Shown here in pieces: positions 19,002 through 27,598 of a DNA stretch of 46,382 nt. Every line of letters starts with the position of its first letter. The stretch's first letter is position 1. Source of the DNA: Eubacteriales bacterium. Its GTDB lineage: Bacteria; Bacillota; Clostridia; Oscillospirales; Butyricicoccaceae. Where the stretch lies: NCBI GenBank assembly GCA_030524205.1, contig JAUNGZ010000007.1, positions 1 through 46,382 of the forward strand, given 5' to 3'. Both the position numbers and the translations under genes were made by a program. The notes under the pieces are model-generated. The model saw nothing but the letters and a program-made list of their open reading frames with translations. It ran no database searches and had not been told where the DNA came from.

Positions 19002-19724
19002 ATGCAAATCGTAGCAGATCTTCACACGCACACGATTGCGAGCACACATGCGTATTCGACCGTTCACGAAATGGCGCGCGGCGCGAAAGAACGCGGCCTG
19101 CTCGCCATCGGTATTACCGACCATGGGCCGGATATGGCGGACGGCCCGCATGAGTGGCATTTTTCCAATTTGAACATCATTCCGCGCGTGATCGAGGGTG
19201 TGACGGTGATTCGCGGCATCGAGTTTAACATCCGCCCGGGCGGGGCGCTCGACCGGATGAGCGCGAAGAGCTTGGAGCCGGTCGAGTTTTCCCTCGCATC
19301 GTTTCACGAGTGCTGCTTCGCCCCTTCTACCCGCGCGGCGCATACCGAGGCGCTCGAGGCCGTGCTGCACGATCCGCGCGTCAACGCGCTCGGGCATCCG
19401 GGGAACCCGAAGTTTGACTTCGATCAGGAACACATTATTTCACAATGCGGCAAATATGGTAAATTGGTTGAGATCAACAGCAATTCGTTTGCCATCCGGA
19501 AAGGCAGCAAGGAGAACTGCACCGCAATCGCACGGCTGTGCAAAAAGTACGGGGTGCAGATCGTGGTGGATAGTGATTCGCACATTGAATACACGGTTGG
19601 CTGTGCGGACAACGCGCTGGCAATGCTGGACGAAATCGGTTTTCCCGAGGAGCTTGTGGTCAACAGCAGCCGGGAGCGGTTGGATGCGTATTTTCGCGGG
19701 CGCGGCCTGCGGCTGTTTGAATAA
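19002..19724 (+). CDS. PHP-domain phosphoesterase (YcdX-like)
   Basis: A 240-residue metal-dependent phosphoesterase. The N-terminal ADLHTHT motif (5-11), ITDHGPD, the later GHPGNP and the DSDSH near the C-terminus supply the His/Asp metal ligands of the PHP fold. The length matches YcdX-type stand-alone phosphatases; the substrate is unknown. ATG at 19002 follows AAAGGGAG. It precedes the ROK kinase by 21 bases, so the two are very likely co-transcribed. Confidence 0.88.
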   Translation: MQIVADLHTHTIASTHAYSTVHEMARGAKERGLLAIGITDHGPDMADGPHEWHFSNLNIIPRVIEGVTVIRGIEFNIRPGGALDRMSAKSLEPVEFSLASFHECCFAPSTRAAHTEALEAVLHDPRVNALGHPGNPKFDFDQEHIISQCGKYGKLVEINSNSFAIRKGSKENCTAIARLCKKYGVQIVVDSDSHIEYTVGCADNALAMLDEIGFPEELVVNSSRERLDAYFRGRGLRLFE

Positions 19725-19745
19725 AGGGAAGGGGAGAAAGAAACC

Positions 19746-20666
19746 ATGCGTATCGGCATTGATTTAGGCGGCACGAACACGGTCGTCGCACTGTGCGACC
19801 AAAACGGTGTGATGCTCAGCAAAAAATCCACCCCCACAAAAACAGGCGACGCGGACGGACTGCGCGGCGACATGAAAACGCTGGCGCTCGCCCTGTGTCA
19901 GGAGCAGGGACTGCCGCCGGATATGGTCACGCAAATTGGAATCGGCGTCCCCGGCTCGTTTGACAAGGCGTCCTGCACGCTTAAATTCGGCACAAACCTC
20001 GGTATGAGCGACGTTTCGTTCGCCAAGGCGTTTCTTCCGGAGTTTCATTGTCCGGTCAAGCTGGACAATGACGCGAACTGCGCGGCGCTCGGCGAGGCGA
20101 TCGCGGGCGCCGGCGCGAACGCGCGGCATATGCTGATGGTCACGCTCGGAACCGGCGTGGGCGGCGGCATCGTGATCGACGGAAAGCTGTATACCGGCTT
20201 CAACGGCATTGCGGGCGAGCTGGGGCATATGGTCATCCGGCAGGGCGGAGAAGCCTGCAACTGTGGCAGAAAAGGCTGTCTGGAGGCGTATACCTCGGCG
20301 TCGCATTTCGTTAAATTTGCCGAGCGGGCGCTGCGGGAAGGACGAGAGAGCTGCCTGCGCGCCGATCAGGGCCATTTGAATGCCAAAATGATTTGTGACG
20401 CGGTCGATGCGGGCGATCCGCTCGGCAAGGAGCTGTTTGACGATTATTGTGTCAATCTTGCCTGCGGCCTTGCCAATTTCATCAATATCTTTCAGCCCGA
20501 GTGCATTGTCATCGGCGGCGGTTTGGCCGGTTACGGTGAAAAGCTGCTCGAGCCGCTTCGCCGCTTGACCGCGCCCGAGACCTTCCGCGGCGCGAGCCGG
20601 AACACGCAGATTGTCGCGGCCTCCCTCGGGAACGACGCCGGACTGATCGGTGCCGCAATGCTGTGA
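19746..20666 (+). CDS. ROK-family sugar kinase (glucokinase-like)
   Basis: A 306-residue cytosolic kinase that most likely phosphorylates glucose or a related hexose. The phosphate-binding loop is IDLGGTNT (5-12), the catalytic-base Asp109 lies in LDNDAN, and the ATP site GTGVGGG is at 135-141. The ROK zinc motif is CNCGRKGC (Cys171, Cys173, Cys178), with His161 in GELGH. Location downstream of hprK fits a carbon-control unit. A strong terminator follows. Confidence 0.92.
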   Translation: MRIGIDLGGTNTVVALCDQNGVMLSKKSTPTKTGDADGLRGDMKTLALALCQEQGLPPDMVTQIGIGVPGSFDKASCTLKFGTNLGMSDVSFAKAFLPEFHCPVKLDNDANCAALGEAIAGAGANARHMLMVTLGTGVGGGIVIDGKLYTGFNGIAGELGHMVIRQGGEACNCGRKGCLEAYTSASHFVKFAERALREGRESCLRADQGHLNAKMICDAVDAGDPLGKELFDDYCVNLACGLANFINIFQPECIVIGGGLAGYGEKLLEPLRRLTAPETFRGASRNTQIVAASLGNDAGLIGAAML

Positions 20667-20675
20667 ACACCATGG

Positions 20676-20716
20676 AAACGGCGCATTTGTAATATTACAA
20701 ATGCGCCGTTTTCCCC
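20676..20716 (+). terminator. Terminator after the ROK kinase
   Basis: Bases 20676-20711 form a perfect 36-nt palindrome (AAACGGCGCATTTGTAAT and its complement, no spacer), followed by TTCCCC. The outer T-rich arm and position support termination. Confidence 0.8.
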
Positions 20717-20725
20717 CGTAAAGCA

Positions 20726-20754
20726 TTGAATTTCGCGCTTTTTCGTGATAAAAT
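20726..20754 (+). promoter_or_regulatory. Promoter of the amidase operon
   Basis: TTGAAT (20726-20731), 17-base spacer, TAAAAT (20749-20754), about 50 bases upstream of the amidase start. Confidence 0.7.
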
Positions 20755-20802
20755 ACGTACCGTATTATCTGGGAATCAATCCGGACGGCACGGAGGTTTA
20801 TC

Positions 20803-22344
20803 ATGCGTTTCAAACGAATGCTCGCGCTGCTGTGTGCATCGCTTTATATTATGACAAGCGCGGCGGCTGCCGCGGACATGCCGCCCACCGATAGCGCGGC
20901 TGGTGCGGACGATATCGCTGTGATCGCGGCCGATTCGGCGCAAGCCGCGCAGACGGAACCAAATCAGGCGGGACAAATCGGCGCGGCGCTGCCGGTTGTG
21001 CGCGCGGCGGCGCCCAAGGTGGTGCCGTCCACGCATAAGGTGCAGGTAAACGGCGCGGCGGTCAATCCGCAGGCATATAATATAGACGGGTACAACTATT
21101 TTAAACTGCGCGACATCGCTTTTCTGCTCAGCGGAACCACTTCGTCCTTTGATGTTGAGTGGAGCGGCGCAAAACAGGCCATCAATTTGGTCAGCGGCCA
21201 GAGGTACACTGCAGTCGGCGGCGAGATGAATGTTACCGCGGCGGCTGCGCTGCGCGTGCAGGCGTCGACTGCCGCGGTGCTGCTGGACGGCAGCGGCGTA
21301 TCGATCAAAGGCTACAATATCAACGGGAACAATTATTATAAGATTGCCGACGTTTCGGCGGCAATGGGCTTTACCGCCGCATACGAGAGCGCGACCAAAA
21401 CCGTGCAGATTAAAACTGCGCCCGCGCCCGTACCGGAGCCGGAGCCTGATCCCGAACCCGAGGAGCCGGACGAACCGTTTGTCACCGGCATTTATCAGGT
21501 CAAGGTTGACAGCAGTCTGTCTGTGCGTTCCGGTCCGGGCACGACCTATACGGTAATCGGCAAGCTTTCCAACGGCGACAAGATCGTTGTGGACGCGCTG
21601 TCTGACGGCTGGGCGCATATCATGGACACCAGCGGGGGCGACCGGTACTGCAGCGCTGATTACTTAACTCGACTGAGCGATTACGACCCTTCGTCGAACG
21701 AACCTGATCCCACCCCGCCGCCCAAGCCGCCGCGCACTTCGCATATTGACGGGAAAATGACAATTATCCTCGATCCCGGGCATGGCGGCAGCGATATCGG
21801 CGCGCACAACGCGGATATGTCGCTTGACGAAAAGCACATTAACCTGTATGTGGCACAATATTTGCAGCAGTATTTGGAGGACGCCGGATGCACGGTCATC
21901 ATGGTGCGCGATACGCTGGAGGAGGGAAGCGCGCTCTCTTTGCGCGGCACAGTGATCGAGCGGTATGCCGATTCGGCCGATTTGTTTTTCAGTATCCACC
22001 ATAACGCGGTCAACACCACGGCGCGCGGCGCGGAGGTGCTCGCGCAGATCTCGGATAAAAACGGCGGTCCGAGCAAGATTCTAGCCGAAGCGCTGATGGC
22101 CGAGTACCGCAAGATCGACGGGCTGCCCATCCGCCAGATCGTATTCCGAGAGGGAAGCAATGGGGATTACTATTACACAAACCGCGTTGCGACCTCGGTG
22201 CAGATGCCTGCTGTAACAAGTGAGTTTTGCTTTATTGATAACGAAGAGGATCAAAAGCTGATTGACAGCGAAGAGGATTGGCAGATCGAAGCGCAAGCGC
22301 AGTTCAATGCGATCATGCGATACTTTGAACAGGTGGAATATTAA
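20803..22344 (+). CDS. Exported N-acetylmuramoyl-L-alanine amidase with stalk and SH3 domains
   Basis: This 513-residue peptidoglycan hydrolase cleaves the MurNAc-L-Ala bond. It starts with a signal peptide (about 1-25) and a low-complexity Ala-rich linker. A copper-amine-oxidase-N/stalk-like domain (about 70-205) holds two repeats, with NIDGYNYFKLRDIA and NINGNNYYKIADVS. A Pro/Glu-rich linker leads to a bacterial SH3 domain (about 228-285, SLSVRSGPGTTYTVIGKL). The C-terminal Amidase_3 domain has zinc ligands His327 (DPGHGG) and His399 (SIHHNA) and catalytic Glu474 (TSEFCFID). It is followed closely by a small Cys-rich gene. Confidence 0.93.
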   Translation: MRFKRMLALLCASLYIMTSAAAAADMPPTDSAAGADDIAVIAADSAQAAQTEPNQAGQIGAALPVVRAAAPKVVPSTHKVQVNGAAVNPQAYNIDGYNYFKLRDIAFLLSGTTSSFDVEWSGAKQAINLVSGQRYTAVGGEMNVTAAAALRVQASTAAVLLDGSGVSIKGYNINGNNYYKIADVSAAMGFTAAYESATKTVQIKTAPAPVPEPEPDPEPEEPDEPFVTGIYQVKVDSSLSVRSGPGTTYTVIGKLSNGDKIVVDALSDGWAHIMDTSGGDRYCSADYLTRLSDYDPSSNEPDPTPPPKPPRTSHIDGKMTIILDPGHGGSDIGAHNADMSLDEKHINLYVAQYLQQYLEDAGCTVIMVRDTLEEGSALSLRGTVIERYADSADLFFSIHHNAVNTTARGAEVLAQISDKNGGPSKILAEALMAEYRKIDGLPIRQIVFREGSNGDYYYTNRVATSVQMPAVTSEFCFIDNEEDQKLIDSEEDWQIEAQAQFNAIMRYFEQVEY

Positions 22345-22356
22345 GGAGTGAAGGAA

Positions 22357-22761
22357 ATGTCTGAACGGATGGAGCGGGCGCAGAACCTGCACAATCAAGG
22401 GTACAACTGCGCGCAGGCAGTCGTCTGCGCATACTGCGATCAATTTGGCGTGGATCAGGATACCGCGTTTAAAATGGCGGAAGGCTTCGGCCTTGGCATG
22501 GGGCTGATGGAGGTGTGCGGCGCGCTGACCGGCGCTTTCATGCTGGCCGGGCTGCGCGGAAGCAAGGGCTGCGACCATCCCGGGGAAACCAAAGCGCAGA
22601 CCTATAAGATGAACAAAGCGCTTGCGGCGGCATTTCGTGATCAGAATGGAACGCTGCTTTGTCGTGAGCTGAAAGGCGTTGCCGACGGTAAGGTGCGGCG
22701 CTCCTGCCCTGACTGTATCAACGACGCCTGCCGTCTAGTCGAGGAATTTTTGGTAAAATAG
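22357..22761 (+). CDS. C_GCAxxG_C_C family redox-type protein
   Basis: A 134-residue protein matching the family that many anaerobes carry: GYNCAQAV near the N-terminus, the CGALTGA signature in the middle, GCDH, and a C-terminal CPDCINDAC cluster. The conserved cysteines suggest metal or redox chemistry, but the family has no settled function. ATG at 22357 is used with GGAG eight bases upstream; a GTG at 22348 is the alternative. It starts 12 bases after the amidase stop, so the two probably form an operon. Confidence 0.85.
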   Translation: MSERMERAQNLHNQGYNCAQAVVCAYCDQFGVDQDTAFKMAEGFGLGMGLMEVCGALTGAFMLAGLRGSKGCDHPGETKAQTYKMNKALAAAFRDQNGTLLCRELKGVADGKVRRSCPDCINDACRLVEEFLVK

Positions 22762-22766
22762 TCAAA

Positions 22767-22805
22767 TGCCGCAGATGTCAACCCATCTGCGGCAATTATT
22801 TTTTC
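22767..22805 (+). terminator. Terminator of the amidase operon
   Basis: A perfect 11-bp stem (TGCCGCAGATG, six-base loop) is followed by ATTATTTTTTC. Confidence 0.9.
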
Positions 22806-22892
22806 TTTTCTTCGTCAGAATTCGACAGACGCGCCTCCCTTTTGCGCGTACAATGAAGCTCGTCAAGTTACATAAGAAGGGGGAGGACAACG

Positions 22893-23099
22893 ATGGTTCG
22901 CTATATTGTTACCGAGAAGGAGGGCTCGGAAAAAACGCAATATGGCATTGCGGCTGTTTGGGGGAAGATGGAGCGCGTCTATATTCATGACGTTGCGCCG
23001 ACATTAGAGAAAACAATCCATATTGCGGCGTTCCTACAGGAAAACGGTGTTGCGGTCGAGCATTTCCGCGATGTGTTAGATGATCTTTTGGCAGAATAA
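22893..23099 (+). CDS. Small conserved protein, DUF6514-like
   Basis: A 68-residue protein starting MVRYIVTEKEGSEKTQYGIA, with the YGIAA strand and a C-terminal helix (TIHIAAFLQENGVAVEHFRDVLDDLL). The pattern recalls the DUF6514 family of short clostridial proteins, which have no known role. A strong GGGGGAGG site and its own terminator frame it. No convincing promoter with both hexamers was found in the 100 bases upstream. Confidence 0.72.
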   Translation: MVRYIVTEKEGSEKTQYGIAAVWGKMERVYIHDVAPTLEKTIHIAAFLQENGVAVEHFRDVLDDLLAE

Positions 23100-23114
23100 T
23101 GCAATTCAATGAGA

Positions 23115-23147
23115 AAGCGGCGCTGCCATGGGCAGCGCCGCTTCTTC
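23115..23147. terminator. Terminator between the DUF6514-like gene and chrA
   Basis: A perfect 13-bp GC-rich stem (AAGCGGCGCTGCC, loop ATG). It sits between two convergent genes and has only short T runs on either side. Confidence 0.75.
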
Positions 23148-23151
23148 ATTA

Positions 23152-23718
23152 TTAGAATTGGAACAATACGCCGCAGACCGCGCCGATCAGGATAAAAAGG
23201 ATGGGGTGGAGCCGGGGCAGCTTCCAAATTGCAAGGGAGAGAAGCAGGAAAAAAGCGATTGCAGGCAGATTGAGCACGGCGGTAAGGCGGGAAAACCCGC
23301 CCCACAGCTCCATATGAAGGAGCGAGGCTGCAAAGACCTCCAGCATCGCTCCAAAAATCAGGCCGGCGGAGGCGGGGCGCAGCCCGTAAAACGCATCCTT
23401 GACCAGCGCGGAATCGCGGAATCTGGTCAGCGCCCGTGAAATTAGGATAATGATTACGACCGAGGGCAGTACAAGCGAGCAAGTGGCCGTAAGCGCGCCC
23501 AGAACCCCAGCCGCGTGGAAACCCGCATACGTCGCGGTATTTACGCCGATGGGACCGGGCGTCGATTCGGAAACGGCGATCATGTCGAGCAGGTCGTTCG
23601 GTGTGAACCAAGGGTATTTGAGGGAAATCGCCTTGAGAAAGGGCAGCGTGGCCAAGCCCCCGCCAATTGAAAACAGACCGGTTTTAAAGAATTCCCAAAA
23701 GAGCTGTAAAAATATCAT
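23152..23718 (-). CDS. chrA: Chromate transporter family protein, short form, second of pair
   Basis: A 188-residue half-size ChrA protein with about six membrane helices. Family motifs are FSIGGGLATLPFL near the N-terminus and SESTPGPIGVNTATYAG. Short ChrA proteins work as pairs encoded side by side; clostridial members may carry anions other than chromate. It overlaps the upstream chrA by four bases (ATGA) and has a GGAGG ribosome binding site. Confidence 0.88.
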   Translation of the reverse strand: MIFLQLFWEFFKTGLFSIGGGLATLPFLKAISLKYPWFTPNDLLDMIAVSESTPGPIGVNTATYAGFHAAGVLGALTATCSLVLPSVVIIILISRALTRFRDSALVKDAFYGLRPASAGLIFGAMLEVFAASLLHMELWGGFSRLTAVLNLPAIAFFLLLSLAIWKLPRLHPILFILIGAVCGVLFQF

Positions 23719-24257
23719 GTGCGGCGCCTCCGTATCAGACCGGCGAGGATACCGGCCGCAGCCGCCAGCACGACCATCAGCACGGGAGACAGTCCCAAAA
23801 ACGCGACGCCCGCAAAGGTGAGCAGCAGCAAAATGCCGGTCAGGCCGTCGATCACGCCCTTGCGGGACATCTTCCAAACCGATTGCAGCACGAGCGCGCA
23901 GACCGCGATGCGGACGCCCGCAAACGCATGCTGAACAACAGCCAGATGCGCGAACTGCTGGATAAACGCAGCAATTACGGTAATGATCAACAGCGAGGGA
24001 AATATCATGCCGGCGGTCGCGCACACGGCGCCGCGCACGCCGTGCGTCTTGTAGCCGATGAAGGTCGCGGTGTTGACTGCGATCACACCGGGCGTGCATT
24101 GGCCGATTGCATAGTAATCCATCAGCTCATCGTCGGTCGCCCAGCCGCGGCCGTCGACAATTTCCCGTTGCAGGATCGGCAGCATGGCATAGCCGCCGCC
24201 GAACGTGCATACGCCGATGCGCGCAAACGTGAGAAATAAATCCAGATAAGGGTTCAA
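23715..24257 (-). CDS. chrA: Chromate transporter family protein, short form, first of pair
   Basis: The second half-size ChrA, about 180 residues, with motifs CTFGGGYAMLPIL and GQCTPGVIAVNTATFIG that parallel those of its partner. I choose TTG at 24257 because AAAGGAG (24275-24269) lies 11 bases upstream. The ATG at 24281 has no ribosome binding site and would coincide with the predicted transcription start. An ATG start would add only eight residues. Confidence 0.85.
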   Translation of the reverse strand: MNPYLDLFLTFARIGVCTFGGGYAMLPILQREIVDGRGWATDDELMDYYAIGQCTPGVIAVNTATFIGYKTHGVRGAVCATAGMIFPSLLIITVIAAFIQQFAHLAVVQHAFAGVRIAVCALVLQSVWKMSRKGVIDGLTGILLLLTFAGVAFLGLSPVLMVVLAAAAGILAGLIRRRRT

Positions 24258-24287
24258 GTAAGAAACAACTCCTTTCCACATAGCAGA

Positions 24288-24296
24288 AGTATACCA
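24288..24296 (-). promoter_or_regulatory. Extended -10 promoter of the chrA pair
   Basis: Minus-strand TGGTATACT places transcription start near 24281. No good -35 hexamer is visible. Confidence 0.5.
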
Positions 24297-24336
24297 CGGC
24301 ATAACCGATCCTGCATAAAATTCATGTGAAATCCGG

Positions 24337-24364
24337 CAAAAAACGCCGGACATTGTCCGGCGTT
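24337..24364 (-). terminator. Terminator of the VOC gene
   Basis: An 11-bp stem (AACGCCGGACA and complement) with a one-base centre is followed on the minus strand by TTTTTTG. Confidence 0.88.
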
Positions 24365-24378
24365 CTGCCAAGCTGCGT

Positions 24379-24747
24379 TTATCGGGCGGGGATGATCTCC
24401 ACCCAGTAGCCGTCGGGATCGGAAATGAAATAAATGCCCATAGCAGGGTTTTCATAACAAATGCAGTCCATTTTAACATGCTTTTGGTGTGCGGCGGCAA
24501 AATCGTCCACGCGGAAGGCGAGGTGGAATTCATTATCGCCTAAATTGTAGGGATGGTCCCAGCCGCGAAGCCAAGTCAGCTCAAGCTGGTGCGGGGTCTG
24601 CCCGTCGCCAAGGAAAACGATGATAAAGCTGCCGTCGTCCGCCGTTTTGCGGCGAACCTCGGTCAGACCGAGCGCATCGCGATAAAACGCAAGCGACCGC
24701 TCCAGATCGAGCACGTTCAAATTATTATGAGCGAAAGTAAATTGCAT
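24379..24747 (-). CDS. Glyoxalase I-like VOC metalloprotein
   Basis: A 122-residue vicinal-oxygen-chelate protein made of two beta-alpha-beta-beta-beta halves. Residues at the usual metal positions are His7, Glu56, His75 and Glu117 (in YWVEIIP), and DPDGYW is the typical C-terminal turn. This matches lactoylglutathione lyase-like enzymes, which detoxify methylglyoxal; substrate specificity is not proven. A GGAGG site precedes the ATG. Monocistronic. Confidence 0.85.
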   Translation of the reverse strand: MQFTFAHNNLNVLDLERSLAFYRDALGLTEVRRKTADDGSFIIVFLGDGQTPHQLELTWLRGWDHPYNLGDNEFHLAFRVDDFAAAHQKHVKMDCICYENPAMGIYFISDPDGYWVEIIPAR

Positions 24748-24824
24748 AATTACATCCTCCTTTTGGCTGTAAGGCTACTCTATCACAGATTGGCTAAAAA
24801 CACAATCTGCGTAGAGGATTTTTG

Positions 24825-24853
24825 TTTACATTGCCGCTGCCCGATGCTATAAT
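24825..24853 (+). promoter_or_regulatory. Promoter of the gdpP-rplI-dnaB block
   Basis: TTTACA (24825-24830), 17-base spacer, TATAAT (24848-24853), with TG one base before the -10, a near-consensus extended promoter. Confidence 0.85.
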
Positions 24854-24890
24854 TAACCTGTATATTTGCGTCCGAAAGGAGGACGGGAAT

Positions 24891-26888
24891 TTGAAGAACC
24901 GTTTACAACGGTCTTTGCGACCCGGACAAAATTTATTTTTTCTGCTGTTTTTGCTGTTCGCGGCGGGAGGACTGTATTTTTCCCTGCCCTACGGCCTGAT
25001 CGGCATGGCCGTTTGCGTGCTGCTGCGCCTTGTTTCGCTGCGTCAGGAAACAGAACGCAAAAAGCAGGTGCAGGAACTGATGGACAACGTCCGCATCGAG
25101 GGGGGCGAGCTGCAGCCCTCGGTTGCCAAGTCGCCGATGGCCACGGTCGTCGCGCTGGCGACAACCGGCGAAATCGTCTGGGCGAACGATGCGTTCGCCG
25201 AGCTCAGCGGGCAGTTTAACGGCGCGCGCCACATGCGGCTGACCGAGCTTGCGCCTACGTTTGAGACCCGCTGGCTGATCGAGGGTAAAAATGAGTTTCC
25301 GACCGAGCTGCGCATGGGGCGGCGCGCCTTCCACGTATTCGGCTGTATGGTGCCGGGCGGCGCGGGGCAGATGATGATGCTGCATTTTATCGACTGCACC
25401 GAATATGTACACCTGCGCGACGAAGCTGAGACGCGGCATCCGGCGATCGCGATTATTGCGATCGACAATTACGAAGAGCTGATGAAGAACGCGACCGATT
25501 CGGAAAAATCGGCTATTCTGGCGGGCATTGACAAGCGCCTGTCCGCGTGGACCCGGGATTCGGGCGCGGTGCTGCGCAAGTACGATCGCGACAAGTACAT
25601 TTTCATTCTGGAAAACGCGGAGCTGGATAAGCTGGCCGCCCGCAAGTTTGCCGTTTTGCAGGAGGTCCGCGATATCCAAAACCACGAGGGTGTTATTGCC
25701 ACGCTCTCGATCGGTATCGGCAAGGACGGCGACACGCTGGCAGAAAGCTATCAGTATGCCGGCTTGGCAATCGACATGGCGCTGTCCCGCGGCGGCGATC
25801 AGGCGGTCGTCAAAAACCACTATACGTTCGAATTCTACGGCGGCCTCAGCGAAGAAGTGGAAAAGCGCACCAAGGTCAAGAGCCGCGTTGTGGCAAACGC
25901 GCTTTCCCAGTTGATCCGCGATTCCTCTCAGGTGCTCGTCATGGGGCATAAAAACAGCGATATGGACGCCATCGGCGCGGCGGCCGGTATGGTGTGCGCC
26001 GCGCGCGTCAAGGGTAAGCCGGTGCATGTCGTGGTGGACCAGCAGCATACGGTCTCGTCCGACCTGATCAGCCGCTTGGAAACGCTGCCCGAATATAAGG
26101 ATGTGTTCATCAGCGCGGAGGACGCGATGATCATGTGCGATTTCAACACGCTGCTCATCGTGGTCGACGTTAATCGCCCCGGCTACGTGGAAAGTGAGGC
26201 GCTGCTGCAGTCGATCAATAAAATCGCGGTTATTGATCATCACCGCCGCGCGGCGGACTATATTGAAAACGCGGTTGTTTCGCTGCACGAGCCGTACGCC
26301 TCCTCGGCCTCCGAGCTGGTCAGCGAGCTGCTGCAGTATCTGGTGCCGACCAGCGGGATACTGACGGGCGAGGCCGAGGCCATGCTCGCCGGTATCTATC
26401 TGGACACCAAGGGCTTTTCGACGCGCACCGGCGTGCGCACCTTCGAGGCGGCGGCGTATCTGCGCCGCGCGGGCGCGGAGGCGAGCGACGTCAAGCGCCT
26501 GTTCCAATCGAGCTTTGACCAGTATATGGAGCGGCAGAAGATCATTTCCTCCGCGCGCAACTGCGGGCAGGGCGTGATCTTCGCGCTGACCGGAGAGGAG
26601 ATCGACCGCATCGCGGCGGCGCAGGCGGCGGACGAGCTGCTTTCCATCATCGGAACGCGCGCGAGCGTGGTCGCCTTCCGCAGCGGCGCGGATATCGCCG
26701 TTTCGGCGCGCGCGTCGGGGCAGGTTAACGTACAGCTTTTGATGGAGCGGCTGGGCGGCGGCGGCAACCACTCCGCTGCGGGCGCGCAGCTGAAAAACAC
26801 TACCCCGGAAGAGGCCGACCGCATGATTACGGAGGCAATTCAGGGCTATTTCGCCGACAGAGAGACCGAAACGCAGGCGGAGGAATAG
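24891..26888 (+). CDS. gdpP: Cyclic-di-AMP phosphodiesterase GdpP
   Basis: A 665-residue membrane-bound enzyme that degrades c-di-AMP. Two membrane helices (about 15-50) are followed by a PAS-like domain (about 75-150) and a degenerate GGDEF domain (about 180-310). The DHH domain has HKNSDMD from 353 and DHH at 449-451, and the C-terminal DHHA1 domain carries GGGGNHSAAG. This is the full GdpP architecture. Start is TTG, with AAAGGAGG eight bases upstream and no usable ATG nearby. It heads the conserved gdpP-rplI-dnaB cluster. Confidence 0.96.
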   Translation: MKNRLQRSLRPGQNLFFLLFLLFAAGGLYFSLPYGLIGMAVCVLLRLVSLRQETERKKQVQELMDNVRIEGGELQPSVAKSPMATVVALATTGEIVWANDAFAELSGQFNGARHMRLTELAPTFETRWLIEGKNEFPTELRMGRRAFHVFGCMVPGGAGQMMMLHFIDCTEYVHLRDEAETRHPAIAIIAIDNYEELMKNATDSEKSAILAGIDKRLSAWTRDSGAVLRKYDRDKYIFILENAELDKLAARKFAVLQEVRDIQNHEGVIATLSIGIGKDGDTLAESYQYAGLAIDMALSRGGDQAVVKNHYTFEFYGGLSEEVEKRTKVKSRVVANALSQLIRDSSQVLVMGHKNSDMDAIGAAAGMVCAARVKGKPVHVVVDQQHTVSSDLISRLETLPEYKDVFISAEDAMIMCDFNTLLIVVDVNRPGYVESEALLQSINKIAVIDHHRRAADYIENAVVSLHEPYASSASELVSELLQYLVPTSGILTGEAEAMLAGIYLDTKGFSTRTGVRTFEAAAYLRRAGAEASDVKRLFQSSFDQYMERQKIISSARNCGQGVIFALTGEEIDRIAAAQAADELLSIIGTRASVVAFRSGADIAVSARASGQVNVQLLMERLGGGGNHSAAGAQLKNTTPEEADRMITEAIQGYFADRETETQAEE

Positions 26889-26938
26889 CTTCGCCGCGGT
26901 TTTATCGAATATCAGCAACTGCAAAAGGAGAAAACAAC

Positions 26939-27385
26939 ATGAAAGTCATTCTTACAACAGATGTTAAGGGAAAGGGCAAGAAGGGCGACCTGATCGAGGT
27001 CAGCGAGGGCTATGGCCGGAACTTTCTGATGCCGCGCGGCTTGGCGGAGCTGGCCACCGCCGATACGCTGAACGTAAAGCGCGCGCAGGACGAGGCGCAT
27101 GCCCGCAAGGTCGCGCTCGACCAGCAGGCGGCGCGTGACGCCGCGGAGAAGCTCAAGATCAGCCCGGTTAAAGTGCCGGCCAAGGGCGGCGCGGGCGGCC
27201 GTCTGTTCGGCGCGGTCACTTCCAAGGAAATCGCGGAGGAGCTGAGCAAGCAGTACGGGCTCAATGTGCCCAAGCAGAAGATCGTCCTTGACGAGCCGAT
27301 CAAAACCTTCGGCGTGCACAAGGTGAAAGCCAAGCTGTATCAGGATATCGCGGGAGAGATTTTGGTGCAGGTAGTGGAGGCGTAA
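26939..27385 (+). CDS. rplI: 50S ribosomal protein L9
   Basis: A 148-residue large-subunit protein. The N-terminal 23S-binding domain is canonical (MKVILTTDVKGKGKKGDLIEVSEGYGRNFL), joined by a long helix to the C-terminal domain containing LFGAVTSKEIAEEL. Start ATG with AAAGGAG upstream. Located 50 bases after gdpP. Confidence 0.97.
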   Translation: MKVILTTDVKGKGKKGDLIEVSEGYGRNFLMPRGLAELATADTLNVKRAQDEAHARKVALDQQAARDAAEKLKISPVKVPAKGGAGGRLFGAVTSKEIAEELSKQYGLNVPKQKIVLDEPIKTFGVHKVKAKLYQDIAGEILVQVVEA

Positions 27386-27391
27386 ACGCCT

Positions 27392-27574
27392 TATAAGGGA
27401 CTTCAAAAGTCCCTTATATACGCGAACCGATTCCCAAGGAAACCGGTTCGCGATATCCGAATGACGCCGCCCAAGGCGGCTGGGTCGGAGTATAAAAAGC
27501 ACGGGCAAAGCTCGCGCTTTTTATGGAAAATGCAGCTTGCTGCATTTTCCTACTTTAATACGCGCGCGGCGCGC
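27392..27574 (+). repeat. Hairpin array C (between rplI and dnaB)
   Basis: Consecutive inverted repeats: 27392-27418 (perfect 12 bp), 27421-27452 (9 bp plus inner 4 bp), 27466-27480 (perfect 6 bp), 27493-27523 (31 nt identical to 12198-12228), 27525-27550 (perfect 12 bp, two-base loop) and a GCGC-rich one at 27562-27574. The last three are the shared module. The array ends nine bases before the dnaB ribosome binding site. It lies between two genes that are normally co-transcribed. Confidence 0.82.
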
Positions 27575-27598
27575 AAGATTAGGGAAGGAGATGCGGCT

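Noticed and set aside
23152-24257. The two ChrA genes as one gene split by a frameshift
   Set aside because: Each half has its own start, ribosome binding site and complete motif set, and paired short ChrA proteins are an established arrangement.
12082-27574. Hairpin arrays considered as CRISPR arrays
   Set aside because: The units differ in sequence and length, lack regular spacers, and are self-complementary rather than direct repeats. No cas genes are present.
27461-27598. N-terminal extension of dnaB upstream of 27599
   Set aside because: The extra frame runs through the hairpin array, has no ribosome binding site and does not resemble DnaB, whose conserved start matches TTG 27599.
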